A DNA stretch of 64,000 bases. It comes from Nostoc sp. NMS9. GTDB taxonomy: Bacteria; Cyanobacteriota; Cyanobacteriia; Cyanobacteriales; Nostocaceae. Position 1 is the first letter of the stretch, and each line of letters begins with the position of its first letter. Shown here piece by piece: positions 18,450-28,655 of this stretch. The DNA lies in assembly GCF_017114995.1 (NCBI RefSeq), contig NZ_JABXKL010000080.1, positions 124,001 to 188,000 of the forward strand, in the 5' to 3' direction. Position numbers and translations under genes: made by a program. A model generated the notes under the pieces. It was given only the letters and a program-made list of their open reading frames with translations, was not told the origin of the DNA and searched no databases.

Positions 18450-20648
18450 CTAATGAAGTGGACGCAGAAGTGTAATTTTGCCCATGCCCGTCTCTTGACT
18501 GAGCTGTGCCACGTAGAGATTTCCATTGGTGGGATTCTCAACCAAATCCAATGGACTTGGATTAAAACCAGTGAAACCACTAATACCCGTTTGGGAATTT
18601 ACAATATCCAAGTTTGCGCCACCTGGTGTTAGCACAATGATGTCTTTCCCTGAACTGAAGCGTGTCACCAGCAGTTTGCCTTGCAGCTGACCACCTAAAA
18701 CATTACTACGATATTCAATGATGCCATTAGGTGAAAAATGCTCTCCGAAATCGAAGGCAATACCCTTCCAATTCCGGTCAGGTAGAGTACCAATGGGATA
18801 TTCATTTATCTGAACTAGGTCTGTACTAGCTGTGGGATTTCCGCCACTCAACACCCACTCACAACGCTTCGGATTGGGATGACCATAATAACCATTTTTA
18901 ACAATGCGAAACAGAAAGTCTCGCTGTGTGCCTAGACTGCTAAGTCCAGGCACAGATGGAGTAGTATAAGCCGCATTAGTAGCCTTATCAATACGGTTTT
19001 GGCAGGCAAGAGGTAGAGGGATCGGTGTATTTGGCGTATTGCCACCAGCTGCCGAACCATTCGTTGGCACATACAACTGACCATTGGTATGCCAAACCAG
19101 ATCGTAGCCATTACGTATACCGCTAGCAAAGATAGTTACAGGTGCTCCCGGATTAAAGGGGTTATAAGTACCTCCATCCTCCGTCTTCACGCTTAAAGGA
19201 GGTGAGGTGATTTTGGACAGGTCAACTCGTAATACAGCAGCAGTTAACAACCGCTCAGGACGATTACTCCAAGCAGTGTTTGGTGCGCCTGTACTACTAT
19301 TACTACCCTGCAACACATACAACACGTTTGGCTCATTGGGCTTAAACTCAATGCTATTGGTTAGATGATCCCGACTCGATCGTGGTAAATCAACCACATA
19401 GTCTTTTACTGTCTCTAGATTGGTACCGCTTAAACGAGTAATTTTACCAGTCCACTCTGGTGCATCAACAGTACCATTCCAGTAGTAGTTATTTGTTACC
19501 CAAAGAATTAGGTTGCTAGCATTTGTTGATGAGGGATCAAAGTGCATACCAATGATCGTTCGATTACCACCATTTGCAGTCTGCAATGAGGAAATCGTTT
19601 GTGGCGTACCCAGAGTGCCATCAGCATTGATCGGGAAACGCAAAATCTCACCTAGTAAGGTGGCAGCATAGAGTTTATTGTCAGGCCCAATCAATACTGT
19701 GGTGTAAGGTTTGATAGGTACATTTGCTAGTGAGATTTGCTCGAAAGTAATATTGCTTCCTGTGTCTACAAAAGTGCCTGTTGTGAAACTGATGCTATAG
19801 GGTAAGAATGCAGCACCATTGCTATCTTTAACCCCGTCGGTAATTTGTAACAAATATTTGGTATTGTTCTTGAGACGAGTTATCGGAGACACTACAATCA
19901 CATCTCCGCCACCAGAAGTATTGTAAGTAGCATTGACTTGTGTGTTAGTACTGCTATCGATCAGCTTGATAGTTGAGGCAGAAATAGTATTAACCGCAAT
20001 CCCACTATTGGGGAGATTTAGGTCTGCTGTAATGGAGATATCTGGCGACAGATTTGTCTGACCATCATTGGGATTGGTCGTTCTGATTGAGGGACGATTA
20101 CCTGGTGCGATCGCAATATAGTTGAGCTTGGTATTCTTACCACCTTTAGCATCAATTGTGAGCTTGCCATCGGCAACATTAACAATCCGGGTAATTGCGG
20201 CAAACTTTTTGGTTGCCATCGGTACAAATCCAGAAATAGCAGCCGTCCCTTCTATATTAATCTGGTGCTTACTATTGGCAGTATTACTAGCATCACCGAC
20301 ACTAACAGTCACATTGTAGGAACCATTAGATAGGGCATATTCCCAAGCAGCAGGTATCGTGACTGCTGTTCCCGCACTGCTAAGAGGATATTGGAGATGA
20401 ATCAGTCTATTTAGTCGCCGATCGATGCCACTTTGGTTGCGATCGCGTGTATTGAGTTGGATATCAAGGGGAGTGTGTGTAGTATTGCCTAAGCTATCTT
20501 CACGCACCCAACCAAAGCCTCTAGTATCATTGTAGGCTTGACCGATATCTTTAATATACCCAGATGGTACAGGAGCGTTATTTGGTTGAAAAGCAATCCC
20601 TTGAACAATTGCTAATACCAGTATTTTGGGTTTGATCTTGTAAATCAT
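18450..20648 (-). CDS. Secreted glucose/sorbosone-dehydrogenase-like protein with CBM and Big_5-like domains (732 aa)
   Basis: Short N-terminal hydrophobic segment (ILVLAIVQGIAF). Residues about 25-180 look like a malectin/carbohydrate-binding sandwich (YNDTRGFGWV ... LNYIAIAPG). Residues about 185-290 form an SbsA-type Ig domain (NPNDGQTNLSPDISIT). Residues 300-730 are a beta-propeller of the sorbosone dehydrogenase type (GPDNKLYAATLLGEILRF, NSIEFKPNEPNVLYV, ASGIRNGYDLVWHTNGQLYV). The family uses PQQ to oxidise sugars, but the actual substrate is unknown. No operon partner; a 17-bp perfect inverted repeat lies 150 bases upstream. Confidence 0.75.
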   Translation of the reverse strand: MIYKIKPKILVLAIVQGIAFQPNNAPVPSGYIKDIGQAYNDTRGFGWVREDSLGNTTHTPLDIQLNTRDRNQSGIDRRLNRLIHLQYPLSSAGTAVTIPAAWEYALSNGSYNVTVSVGDASNTANSKHQINIEGTAAISGFVPMATKKFAAITRIVNVADGKLTIDAKGGKNTKLNYIAIAPGNRPSIRTTNPNDGQTNLSPDISITADLNLPNSGIAVNTISASTIKLIDSSTNTQVNATYNTSGGGDVIVVSPITRLKNNTKYLLQITDGVKDSNGAAFLPYSISFTTGTFVDTGSNITFEQISLANVPIKPYTTVLIGPDNKLYAATLLGEILRFPINADGTLGTPQTISSLQTANGGNRTIIGMHFDPSSTNASNLILWVTNNYYWNGTVDAPEWTGKITRLSGTNLETVKDYVVDLPRSSRDHLTNSIEFKPNEPNVLYVLQGSNSSTGAPNTAWSNRPERLLTAAVLRVDLSKITSPPLSVKTEDGGTYNPFNPGAPVTIFASGIRNGYDLVWHTNGQLYVPTNGSAAGGNTPNTPIPLPLACQNRIDKATNAAYTTPSVPGLSSLGTQRDFLFRIVKNGYYGHPNPKRCEWVLSGGNPTASTDLVQINEYPIGTLPDRNWKGIAFDFGEHFSPNGIIEYRSNVLGGQLQGKLLVTRFSSGKDIIVLTPGGANLDIVNSQTGISGFTGFNPSPLDLVENPTNGNLYVAQLSQETGMGKITLLRPLH

Positions 20649-20794
20649 AGTATGCCTTGCCGTTGTGTTCGTAGTTGATACGTGATTAGTCCATTAACAT
20701 TGGCCAAGTATCTGCAATGATTATTCCTGGCAATCCTTCATTGCCTATAAACGAACGTAATGACCGCAAGTCTTAGGGAACCCATTTCTCCAGA

Positions 20795-20831
20795 ATGTAT
20801 AAAAAGTATTTAGTAAATACTTTTTATACAT
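20795..20831. repeat. Perfect 17-bp inverted repeat with 3-base loop
   Basis: ATGTATAAAAAGTATTT-AGT and its exact reverse complement. A/T-rich with no T tract, so not a standard terminator. It lies 147 bases upstream of the sorbosone-dehydrogenase-like gene. The rest of 20649-21263 holds dispersed repeat DNA (about 21030-21110, AGAGAAGGC/GCCTTCTCT) and no convincing gene. Confidence 0.75.
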
Positions 20832-21263
20832 AAATACTGAACTTCTTTTTAAGAGAATTATAAAGGAACTTTCTAATTCCTCAACTTGGCACGGTATAAT
20901 TACGTAAAAAGCAATAAATCTTCAAAATTACAGTAGAACTCAGAATACAGAATTCAGCAGTCAGGAGCCAGAATACCCCTTCAGGGAAGCAAGCTACAGA
21001 ATTGAATTCTGTGAGACTGATGGATAGCGCAGATAAGCCTTCTCTTGTCCCAAGAGAAGGCTTATCTGCGACACGCTGCTCGTAGCGTCTCCTAGAGAGC
21101 GTCTGAATAAACGGGTTTAAGTCCCCCACGAGAGTGATTCTGAATTCTGAATTCTTCTTTAATTGCTGCTGGCAGAGTTCATTTTTGTCTGTGCTGTCAA
21201 TCTGATGCAAGTAATTTTGGCAGCAAATCATGAAATTACTTTTTAATCACCTGCTTCTTGACT

Positions 21264-21584
21264 TCAAATATGTGCAATATGGTGACTCAGCCAATCAGCG
21301 TTTTCGCGCAGGATATGCAGAATACTTCCGTGAACGACCGTTTCTAGATGTAGCCGCTCCTTTAAAGGGGAAGAGTAGTTAACTTTAGAGTGGCTAGATG
21401 ATTCTTGTACCTCTTCAACTACATAGCGGTTAGGGACATGACTTAAAATGTGAGCAATTAGCTTTTGCCTCAATTCATGAATTGAAAAGGCTAATTGATA
21501 AGGATCTTCGGGATACTCATCTAAGACATTCTCAATTTCTTGAATGACGATTGGCAATGTTAAATTAATTAACGTGTGCGACAT
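21264..21584 (-). CDS. ComFB-like small protein (106 aa)
   Basis: The centre (ELRQKLIAHILSHVPNRYVV) matches the pattern of late-competence ComFB proteins (helix, then xVPxRYVV). Cysteine/histidine zinc ligands of canonical ComFB are not obvious here, so it may be a divergent member. Some cyanobacterial ComFB-like proteins bind cyclic di-GMP, but nothing in this sequence proves that. Confidence 0.5.
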   Translation of the reverse strand: MSHTLINLTLPIVIQEIENVLDEYPEDPYQLAFSIHELRQKLIAHILSHVPNRYVVEEVQESSSHSKVNYSSPLKERLHLETVVHGSILHILRENADWLSHHIAHI

Positions 21585-21647
21585 TTTTTAGTAACCTAAT
21601 TGAAAAGAAAAATTCTTAGGATCTACTTCTGCTTCTTTCAGTCTTGT

Positions 21648-21761
21648 TTATAAAACTGGCATCTCCTGACGGCAGCAGCTACAACGCCAATAAAGACCTT
21701 CCAAGCTTATGTGGCGGAGTAAAACAGTTGAACAGCTAGGACAACTATGCTTACTGTTCAT
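21648..21761 (-). CDS. Small zinc-ribbon protein (37 aa)
   Basis: MNSKHSCPSCSTVLLRHISL ... WRCSCCRQEMPVL has two CxxC pairs spaced for one zinc. The frame is open further upstream to an ATG at 21857 but that extension looks unlike protein. Proteins of this pattern recur in Nostoc-type genomes; function unknown. Confidence 0.55.
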   Translation of the reverse strand: MNSKHSCPSCSTVLLRHISLEGLYWRCSCCRQEMPVL

Positions 21762-22207
21762 GAAGTGCTTGATTGTTGTTGTGAAAAGAAGCTGTTGGCT
21801 GCAATCTGGTTTTAGATACCTTGACCGCAGCATGAAATTGCTTAATAAAGTATTCACTTAAAACCTGGATTGATTTGATTATTGTGTAACACATTCCCAA
21901 CAAGATTTACGGCTGGCTCTAATTGGTTTTATAATAAACAGCATAACAATCAGATGTTTGAAATCGCGTATTTCCAAACGTTTTATTTATGGTTGAGTTG
22001 TATGAATTAAGCGATCAGATCAGCTTTTTGCTTGAAAAAAGACATTGCAATTCACTCATCTATCTAAAGTGGACTATGCCTAGTTTGACTCAATTACCAA
22101 GCAAATTAGCTTTATTTTTAAAAGTAAAAAGTAAAAAGATAATCCCCATAAATAAATTTAGTTGCTCTAAAACCATTTTCTTTTTCTTTCTTTTGCTTTT
22201 TAAACGA

Positions 22208-24847
22208 TCAGATAATATTAATCGGGTCTACATCAATAGTTAAACTTACAGACGAAGGACAAAGCGATCGCACTTCTTCCCAATCTGGCAACTGTGGTAA
22301 GGCATCGGGGGCAAACTTAATTAATATCTGCCAGCGATAACGATTAGCTACTCGTAAAATACTCGCTGGTGCTGGGCCTAATATCTCGAATTCTTCTTCT
22401 GTACTCAAAGCTGTAGCAATAACTTGCGCCGTATTTTGGACTTGAATGGGGTCAAGACTACTTAAACGCAACAAAATTAACCGCCCATAAGGAGGATAAT
22501 TGAGTGCTTGGCGTTGTTCTAATTCCGCTTGAGAGAAAGATTGATAATCGTGCGATCGCACTGCTGCAATTACCTGATGCTCTGTAGTATAAGTCTGCAC
22601 AATCACTCTACCTGGATCTTCACCTCTACCCGCACGTCCAGCGACTTGAGTCAAGGTTTGAAATGCTCGTTCACTGGCGCGATAGTCTGATAAATTTAGC
22701 AATCCATCAGCGGCGACAACGCCCACAAGTGTCACCTGTGGTAAATCCAAACCTTTGGTGAGCATTTGCGTACCAACTAATAAATCTGCTTCGCCATTGG
22801 CAAACTGGGTGAGTAGGGTACGGTGTGAGCCTTTGTTGCGGGTGGTATCGCTATCAAAACGAATCAAGCGCAACTCTGGAAACTGTCGCGCTAGTTCCTG
22901 CGTGACTCGTTGAGTACCGCTACCAAAAAATTTCAGGTAAGGGGAACTACAATCAGGGCAAAATTTGGGGTGCGATCGCGCATAGTTACAGTAATGACAC
23001 CGCAATAATTCCGGCGCTTTTTCTTCGGTGTGGTGATACGCCAGCGACACATCACAGTGCGGACATTCCAACACATATCCACAACTGCGGCAAGATACAA
23101 AAGTACTGTGTCCCCGGCGATGAATAAATAAAATTCCCTGTTGTTTTCTTTCTTGCAACTCTTCTAAAGCTGCTTGCAGCGATCTACTAAATATAGAACG
23201 ATTTCCCTGTTGCAACTCTTGCCGCATATCGACTATTTCCACCGGCGGTAAAGGGCGGGAGTTGATGCGTTCAGGCAAACTTAAATAATAACTCCTGACT
23301 CCTGCCTCGTGATTTAAAAGTGATGAATTAAAATTTCTTTCTTGTCCCCCCTCTCTGCTTGCGGAGAGGGGGCTAGGGGGTGAGGTTCCGACGCTTACCC
23401 AAGTTTCCAACGAAGGCGTAGCAGAACCCAACACCAAGGGGCAATGTTCTAATTCGGCTCGCCACTGGGCAACAGTGCGGGCGTGGTAGGTGGGTATGGG
23501 GGAGTCTTGTTTAAAGCTGCTATCGTGTTCTTCATCTAAAATAATTAAACCCAAGTTAGGTAAAGGGGCGAAAACGGCGCTACGAGTACCAATGACAACT
23601 TGTGGTTCTCCTGTGAGCATTTGCCGCCAAGTATCGTAACGTTCACCGTCGGAGAGGGCGCTATGATAAACGCTGACTTTATTACCAAAACGGGCGCGAA
23701 AACGATCGGTTAGCTGGGGTGTAAGTCCAATTTCTGGGACTAAGACAAGAGCAGATTTACCTTGATTGAGGAGAGGTGCGATCGCTTGCAAATATACTTC
23801 GGTTTTTCCTGAACCTGTCACCCCATGCAATAAAACTTGAGCAAATTCATCTAGTGTCTGGATTGTCTCTAAAGCACTAGTTTGAGCAGTAGTTAAAGCT
23901 TTAGCGCCATCACCTACTAAAGTTGGGCCTTGTTCAGTTCGCAATACTTCCCGTTCTTCAACAACAATGTAACCTTTTTGTGCCAGCGTCTTGAGGATAG
24001 AAGAACTAGCATTGCAAATTTGCAGTAATTCATTTTGCCATAACTCCCCACCATGTCGCCGCAGCACTTCTAAAATCTCTCGTTGGCGAGTAGTTAACTC
24101 TTGGTCAATTATACCTGTGAGCGTAACTGCTTTTTGCAACTTTGGTCGAGTCAGTCGCGGTGGTTCCAAGTAGCTTTCTACTAAACCAAATCGCAATAAC
24201 TCCCGAATTCCCCGATAAGCAGATTTGACTTTTTGTTGAAGGTAAACAAAACTGTAGTCCCCCGCTGGTTGCCCTTGCAAAAGTTCCCAAACTTGCCGCG
24301 CAGTCGGAGTCAAAAAAGCCAAAGGATCAGCATATCCCAGTAAATAACCACTTCTCCCTGCCCCCCTGCCCCCCTGCCCCTCTGCCTCTCTGCCCCTCTG
24401 CCCCCCTGCCCCCCCGCCTCCAACCAGGCGGATACGACGCTGCGATCGCCCCAGTAACCCTGGTGGCAGAGCAACCCGGATTACTTGAATCAGCGGCGTA
24501 TAGTAATATGCAGCAACTCGGTTGAGTAATTCCCAATAAGCACTTGGGAAAAACCCAACGCTGACTATATCTTCTACTTCCCGGATTTTTTCTGGTGGTA
24601 AATCGATATTTAGTTGTGCCAGTAATCGAATAGCGATCGCTCCTAATTGTTGCGCCCCAAATGGCACGCTTAAAATATCACCTGGTTTTATTTCTAACTG
24701 GGCTGGTAATCGATAAGTAAATAGTCCTGTACTTCCTGGACAGTCTACCAATACTTCAACCCACCGATTAACACTTTCACCTGACTGATATGATTCATTC
24801 GGTTCATTCACCACTAAAGGAGATAAATTTATGTCATTAATATACAT
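22208..24847 (-). CDS. priA: Primosomal protein N' / replication restart helicase PriA (879 aa)
   Basis: Superfamily 2 helicase that reloads the replisome at stalled forks. The N-terminal 3'-end-binding domain is followed by Walker A GVTGSGKTEVYLQ, DEEH box (ILDEEHDSSF), the zinc region (CRSCGYVLECPHCDVSLAYH and CHYCNYARSHPKFCPDC) and helicase motif V/VI (QVAGRAGRGEDPG). It is longer than usual (about 730-830) because two dispersed repeats have been inserted in frame: a Gly/Arg-rich stretch at about residues 146-170 (GAGGQRGREAEGQGG) and a Ser/Pro-rich one near residue 480 (TSPPSPLSASREGG). Both fall in loops between domains. Confidence 0.95.
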   Translation of the reverse strand: MYINDINLSPLVVNEPNESYQSGESVNRWVEVLVDCPGSTGLFTYRLPAQLEIKPGDILSVPFGAQQLGAIAIRLLAQLNIDLPPEKIREVEDIVSVGFFPSAYWELLNRVAAYYYTPLIQVIRVALPPGLLGRSQRRIRLVGGGGAGGQRGREAEGQGGRGAGRSGYLLGYADPLAFLTPTARQVWELLQGQPAGDYSFVYLQQKVKSAYRGIRELLRFGLVESYLEPPRLTRPKLQKAVTLTGIIDQELTTRQREILEVLRRHGGELWQNELLQICNASSSILKTLAQKGYIVVEEREVLRTEQGPTLVGDGAKALTTAQTSALETIQTLDEFAQVLLHGVTGSGKTEVYLQAIAPLLNQGKSALVLVPEIGLTPQLTDRFRARFGNKVSVYHSALSDGERYDTWRQMLTGEPQVVIGTRSAVFAPLPNLGLIILDEEHDSSFKQDSPIPTYHARTVAQWRAELEHCPLVLGSATPSLETWVSVGTSPPSPLSASREGGQERNFNSSLLNHEAGVRSYYLSLPERINSRPLPPVEIVDMRQELQQGNRSIFSRSLQAALEELQERKQQGILFIHRRGHSTFVSCRSCGYVLECPHCDVSLAYHHTEEKAPELLRCHYCNYARSHPKFCPDCSSPYLKFFGSGTQRVTQELARQFPELRLIRFDSDTTRNKGSHRTLLTQFANGEADLLVGTQMLTKGLDLPQVTLVGVVAADGLLNLSDYRASERAFQTLTQVAGRAGRGEDPGRVIVQTYTTEHQVIAAVRSHDYQSFSQAELEQRQALNYPPYGRLILLRLSSLDPIQVQNTAQVIATALSTEEEFEILGPAPASILRVANRYRWQILIKFAPDALPQLPDWEEVRSLCPSSVSLTIDVDPINII

Positions 24848-25059
24848 ACTTGCTGATTTTATAATTAAATATTTTCTTCACATAGCTGGTCTAAATCAAC
24901 CTAGCTAACTAAACTTTAGTTTTTCGCTTTCTTAAATTTAAATAGTATTTCTCAATACTGTTATTCTTCATAATACTTGATAATTTTCCTCTTATGTAAT
25001 CTACTAGACAAATTCGTATTAACTATATATGCAATAAATATTTGGTGCCCACTATACAA

Positions 25060-25172
25060 ATAAAAGCATGTCGGCTATTGCTGCAACAGTTGTTCTATCT
25101 ACTAAATATGGAGTAGACTTTTTCCGCCTATCGGTAGATATTCAACCCTTTCTGTATATGAGATGCTTTTAT
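25060..25172. other. Structured non-coding block upstream of the sigma factor gene
   Basis: The 803-base gap 24848-25650 has no supportable gene. Within it ATAAAAGCAT (25060-25069) is the inverted match of ATGCTTTTAT (25163-25172), enclosing smaller hairpins (CTACT/AGTAG, TATC/GATA). A second palindrome-like stretch, GGTTGTATATAACTGTAACC, is at 25498-25517. This could be a long 5' leader or regulatory RNA of the sigma gene. Not a known riboswitch to my eye. Confidence 0.35.
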
Positions 25173-25650
25173 ACAAAGTAAGATCCTCCAAAATTAAGCT
25201 GCTACTCTTGTAATTTGTATCATGTAGGGAACTTGAAATCAAATCGGGAATGCGCCAACCCAGTAGTAGGTATTCCTTTTATACAACGACCTTCAGCGCT
25301 TAAGACATTAGAAATATTTAGAAAAATATATGAAAGTTTAAGAGATTTGGATGATTAGCTGGAATTTTTATATTTGTTAAGGTTGAGAATGTTTGAGGGG
25401 GTTTGACATATTTGATAATTCAGAAAAAAATGAAGAATATATCTGTTGGGAATCTAAGAGAAAAGTTTTGCTGGGTGCTAAGGTCAGTTTCGTTATAGGT
25501 TGTATATAACTGTAACCTATAGGTACTAGGTAGATGCCGATTTTTATTTCTATAGACAAATTGCATCAGCCTATATTTCGCTATTCTTTACGGGTGCATC
25601 GTCCATTAGGGAAAACTACCAAGCCTCAAACGAGTAGGTGTAAATAAATT

Positions 25651-26823
25651 ATGTACCAAACAAAGCAACAATCCCTAAAGGAAAATATGAATATTGTTGA
25701 ATTGGGAAAAATGGAAATACTGGAGAATGCTGCTGATATCGAAGAACCATCACTTGATAGTTTAAATGCAGTGGCAGAAGAAGAATCTCCAATTGTAGTA
25801 GAAAATCTAGAATCAGACGAACGCGATGGAGATGACATGGCGGCGGCTCGTCCTTCGGGATACAACAAAACCGAACATGATGATGCTGTCGGCGCGTTTT
25901 TTAAGGAAATGGCGCGTTATCCGCTTTTAAAAGCTGATGAAGAAGTAGAGTTAGCGCGGCGAGTCAGGTTTCTAGAGGAATTTAGAGAAATACAAGCGGC
26001 TTTAGAGTTAAAACTGGCACATGAACCCAGTAAACTAGAAGTGGCTTCCGAGCTAGGAATGACGGAAAAGCAACTAGAAAATCGCTTGTATCAAGGGAGA
26101 GTAGCGAAACGCAAAATGATTCGCTCGAACTTGAGATTGGTAGTTTCTATTGCCAAGCGATATTTAAATCGGGGAGTGCCTTTTCTGGATTTAATTCAGG
26201 AAGGAGCAATGGGTTTAAATCGCGCTACAGAAAAGTTTGATCCCGATAAAGGATATAAGTTTTCTACTTACGCCTATTGGTGGATTAGACAAGCAATTAC
26301 CAGAGCGATAGCTAACGATGCGCGAACAATTCGACTACCGATTCATATTGTTGAAAAACTTAACAAGCTAAAAAAAGCCCAACGGGAACTCAAACAAAAA
26401 CTCTGTCGTAATCCTACCGAAGGTGAAATGGCAGAATATTTAGAGATTAGTGTGCAACAACTACGCCAGCTACAACAGCTACGGCGACAAGCACTTTCTC
26501 TCAACCACCGCGTCGGTAAAGAAGAAGACACGGAATTGATGGATTTGCTAGAAGATGAAGATAACTTGTCTCCAGAAGCAAAAATGAATGAAAACATGAT
26601 GCGTCAGGAGATTTGGGAAGTCTTGGGTGATGTGTTAACTCCACGAGAGAAAGATGTGATTTCTCTGCGTTATGGTTTGACAAGCAGCGAACCATGTACC
26701 TTAGAAGAGGTTGGCAATATGTTCAATCTTTCTCGTGAGCGAGTGCGTCAAATTCAAAGCAAAGCCATGCGGAAATTGCGTCGTCCTCACATAGCCAAAC
26801 GCTTAAAAGGTTGGTTGATTTAA
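25651..26823 (+). CDS. sigC: Group 2 RNA polymerase sigma factor, SigC-like (390 aa)
   Basis: Sigma-70 family. Region 1.2 DDAVGAFFKEMARYPLL; region 2 NLRLVVSIAKRYLNRGVPFL, DLIQEGAMGLNRATEKFDPD, YAYWWIRQAITRAI; region 3 LPIHIVEKLNKLKKAQ; region 4 LTPREKDVISLRYGL with the helix-turn-helix TLEEVGNMFNLSRERVRQIQ. The N-terminal 80 residues are acidic and poorly conserved, and there is no long 1.1 region, as in non-essential group 2 factors. The closest type from memory is cyanobacterial SigC (carbon/nitrogen or stationary-phase response). Long upstream non-coding region suggests complex control. Confidence 0.85.
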   Translation: MYQTKQQSLKENMNIVELGKMEILENAADIEEPSLDSLNAVAEEESPIVVENLESDERDGDDMAAARPSGYNKTEHDDAVGAFFKEMARYPLLKADEEVELARRVRFLEEFREIQAALELKLAHEPSKLEVASELGMTEKQLENRLYQGRVAKRKMIRSNLRLVVSIAKRYLNRGVPFLDLIQEGAMGLNRATEKFDPDKGYKFSTYAYWWIRQAITRAIANDARTIRLPIHIVEKLNKLKKAQRELKQKLCRNPTEGEMAEYLEISVQQLRQLQQLRRQALSLNHRVGKEEDTELMDLLEDEDNLSPEAKMNENMMRQEIWEVLGDVLTPREKDVISLRYGLTSSEPCTLEEVGNMFNLSRERVRQIQSKAMRKLRRPHIAKRLKGWLI

Positions 26824-26971
26824 CTACATTGCTCCAGATAGAGATGCAATCTTGAACTTAATTAGCTTTGCAATTCGCAAAAATTGGGCGTTTTGTAGCT
26901 TTTTTCGGCTCTTGTTTAGTCAATACTCAAAAAAAATTGCCCAGTTGCCTATAGACTATGGACTATAAACT

Positions 26972-27481
26972 ATGGACTATGGACTAATGACTTCGGGTAG
27001 CAATTTGATTGTGCGTTTTGCTGAACCAGCCGATTGCAGCGTGCTGTTTAAATTAATTGAGGGACTTGCAGAATATGAAAAATTATCTCACGCGATCGCT
27101 GGCAATGCTCTAGCACTTCAGGAGCATTTATTTGGTTCGCGGAGGTATGCAGAGGTAATATTAGCAGAATCTGCGAATCAAGCTGTTGGTTTTGCGCTAT
27201 TTTTTCATAATTATTCAACATTTCTGACTAAGCCAGGAATTTATCTGGAAGATTTATTTGTTTTACCAGAATATCGCAGACAAGGTATTGGTAAGGCTCT
27301 CCTAACTAAAGTAGCTCAAATAGCTGTAGAACGTGATTGTGGGCGATTAGAGTGGAGTGTCTTAGATTGGAACGAGTCAGCCCAAGCATTCTACCGTAGT
27401 ATGGGAGCATCTATATTAGATGATTGGCGAATTTGTCGCGTCACAGAAGATGTGCTTACTCAATTAGGTTCTGTTAAATAA
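26972..27481 (+). CDS. GNAT N-acetyltransferase, diamine acetyltransferase-like (169 aa)
   Basis: GNAT fold with motif A LFVLPEYRRQGIGKALLTKV (acetyl-CoA pyrophosphate loop RRQGIG) and the following LEWSVLDWNESAQAFYRSMG typical of spermidine/thialysine acetyltransferase relatives. The true start may be the internal ATG (MTSGSNLIVRFAEP). Stand-alone gene between sigC and petJ. The substrate is not determined. Confidence 0.85.
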   Translation: MDYGLMTSGSNLIVRFAEPADCSVLFKLIEGLAEYEKLSHAIAGNALALQEHLFGSRRYAEVILAESANQAVGFALFFHNYSTFLTKPGIYLEDLFVLPEYRRQGIGKALLTKVAQIAVERDCGRLEWSVLDWNESAQAFYRSMGASILDDWRICRVTEDVLTQLGSVK

Positions 27482-27843
27482 AAAACAAAGGATGAAGTAT
27501 AAAGGATGAAGCAGGACAATTTTCATCTTTAATATTTCATCCTTAAATTTTAATGATTTTTTTATAAAATATTCAAAATTACAAAAATTTGTATTTTAAT
27601 CATCAGCATAAATGCACATTTTTGCAAATAAGCAAGTTAGGGTATTTTGTAGAGAAGCACCTTTTTGTTACATATCGCTTTGTGCTAACAAACCTAAATC
27701 TAAAATCACCAAGATTCAAAATCCAAAAACTTTATTTAATAAAGCAAAGTTTGACAGCTTGTCGTTTGACTATGGCAGCGGCTCAACTCACAATTATGGA
27801 GGATATTGCACAGAATAAGCCGTTATTGCAGAGAGAACACGAA

Positions 27844-28179
27844 ATGAAAAAAATGATTACAGTCATGCTGTTAGGCATAGCAATCTTCACCTTTGCCTTC
27901 AGCCATCCAGCTTTGGCAGCAGATGTTGCTAGTGGAGCTAAAGTATTTAGTGCCAATTGTGCCTCTTGTCACGCAGGAGGTAAGAATCTGGTTCAAGCTG
28001 ACAAAAACCTGAAGAAGGAGGCTTTAGAAAAGTATGGTTTGTACTCAGCAGAGGCGATTATTGCCCAGGTTACAAAAGGTAAAAATGCTATGCCCGCCTT
28101 CGGCAAACGTTTGAAGCCTGAACAAATTGAAGATGTAGCGGCTTATGTGCTTTCACAAGCAGATAAGGCGTGGAAGTAG
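27844..28179 (+). CDS. petJ: Cytochrome c6 precursor (111 aa)
   Basis: Soluble lumenal electron carrier from cytochrome b6f to photosystem I or oxidase, the alternative to plastocyanin. Signal peptide [15 protein letters not shown] ... SHPALA, mature start [10 protein letters not shown], haem-binding CASCH (in [10 protein letters not shown]), distal Met in AMPAFGKRL. An 85-residue upstream extension of the frame is not typical and is left out; the ATG at 27844 gives the standard length. A strong terminator follows. In other cyanobacteria transcription is copper-repressed; no site is identified here. Confidence 0.95.
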   Translation: MKKMITVMLLGIAIFTFAFSHPALAADVASGAKVFSANCASCHAGGKNLVQADKNLKKEALEKYGLYSAEAIIAQVTKGKNAMPAFGKRLKPEQIEDVAAYVLSQADKAWK

Positions 28180-28207
28180 ACTAAAATCTAACTTCAAAAA
28201 TTAACAA

Positions 28208-28237
28208 TTAGCGGGGCTTTTTGTCCCGCTAATTTTG
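28208..28237 (+). terminator. Rho-independent terminator of petJ
   Basis: TTAGCGGG/CCCGCTAA stem with a 9-base loop followed by TTTTG, 28 bases after the petJ stop. The remaining gap to 28656 holds dispersed repeat DNA (about 28390-28460, GTCTCCCCTTGGGAGAAGG type) and no gene. Confidence 0.85.
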
Positions 28238-28655
28238 TTACTGCCGAAATTATCAAACAGGATGCATATACCAATTTTGGATTACAGCAGATTTCAAGTT
28301 GATGAAGTACACAATCTAAGTCTCAAAGTCATACCAATTCTGTATGAAGATGCGCTAAACCATGTTTAATGATGAGAAAGAAAAACGAACCGCATTCGCG
28401 TTAGCGTCTCCCCTTGGGAGAAGGACGCATTCGCGCAGCGTCTCGTAAGAGAAGGACACAAAGAAAGAAAAAGTTAAAAGGGTTTGGCGCAGCCTCACAA
28501 AGAAATGGTATCAGGTACAAAAATTGTTTTACTTCTGTTAGCACAGCGGGGCGTAGCCCATTCTGAATTCTGACTCCTGAATTCTGCTGTAAGAGTTTTT
28601 ACAAAAAGACTGTTCCAAGCATATCAAACAATACTACCTATCCTCATTTGGTATT

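Noticed and set aside
20881-21231. Minus-strand 116-codon reading frame
   Set aside because: Mostly made of dispersed repeat DNA and an AATTCTGAATTC stretch; no protein-like composition.
27589-27843. N-terminal extension of cytochrome c6
   Set aside because: Precedes a perfect signal peptide and has no ribosome site; composition is non-coding.
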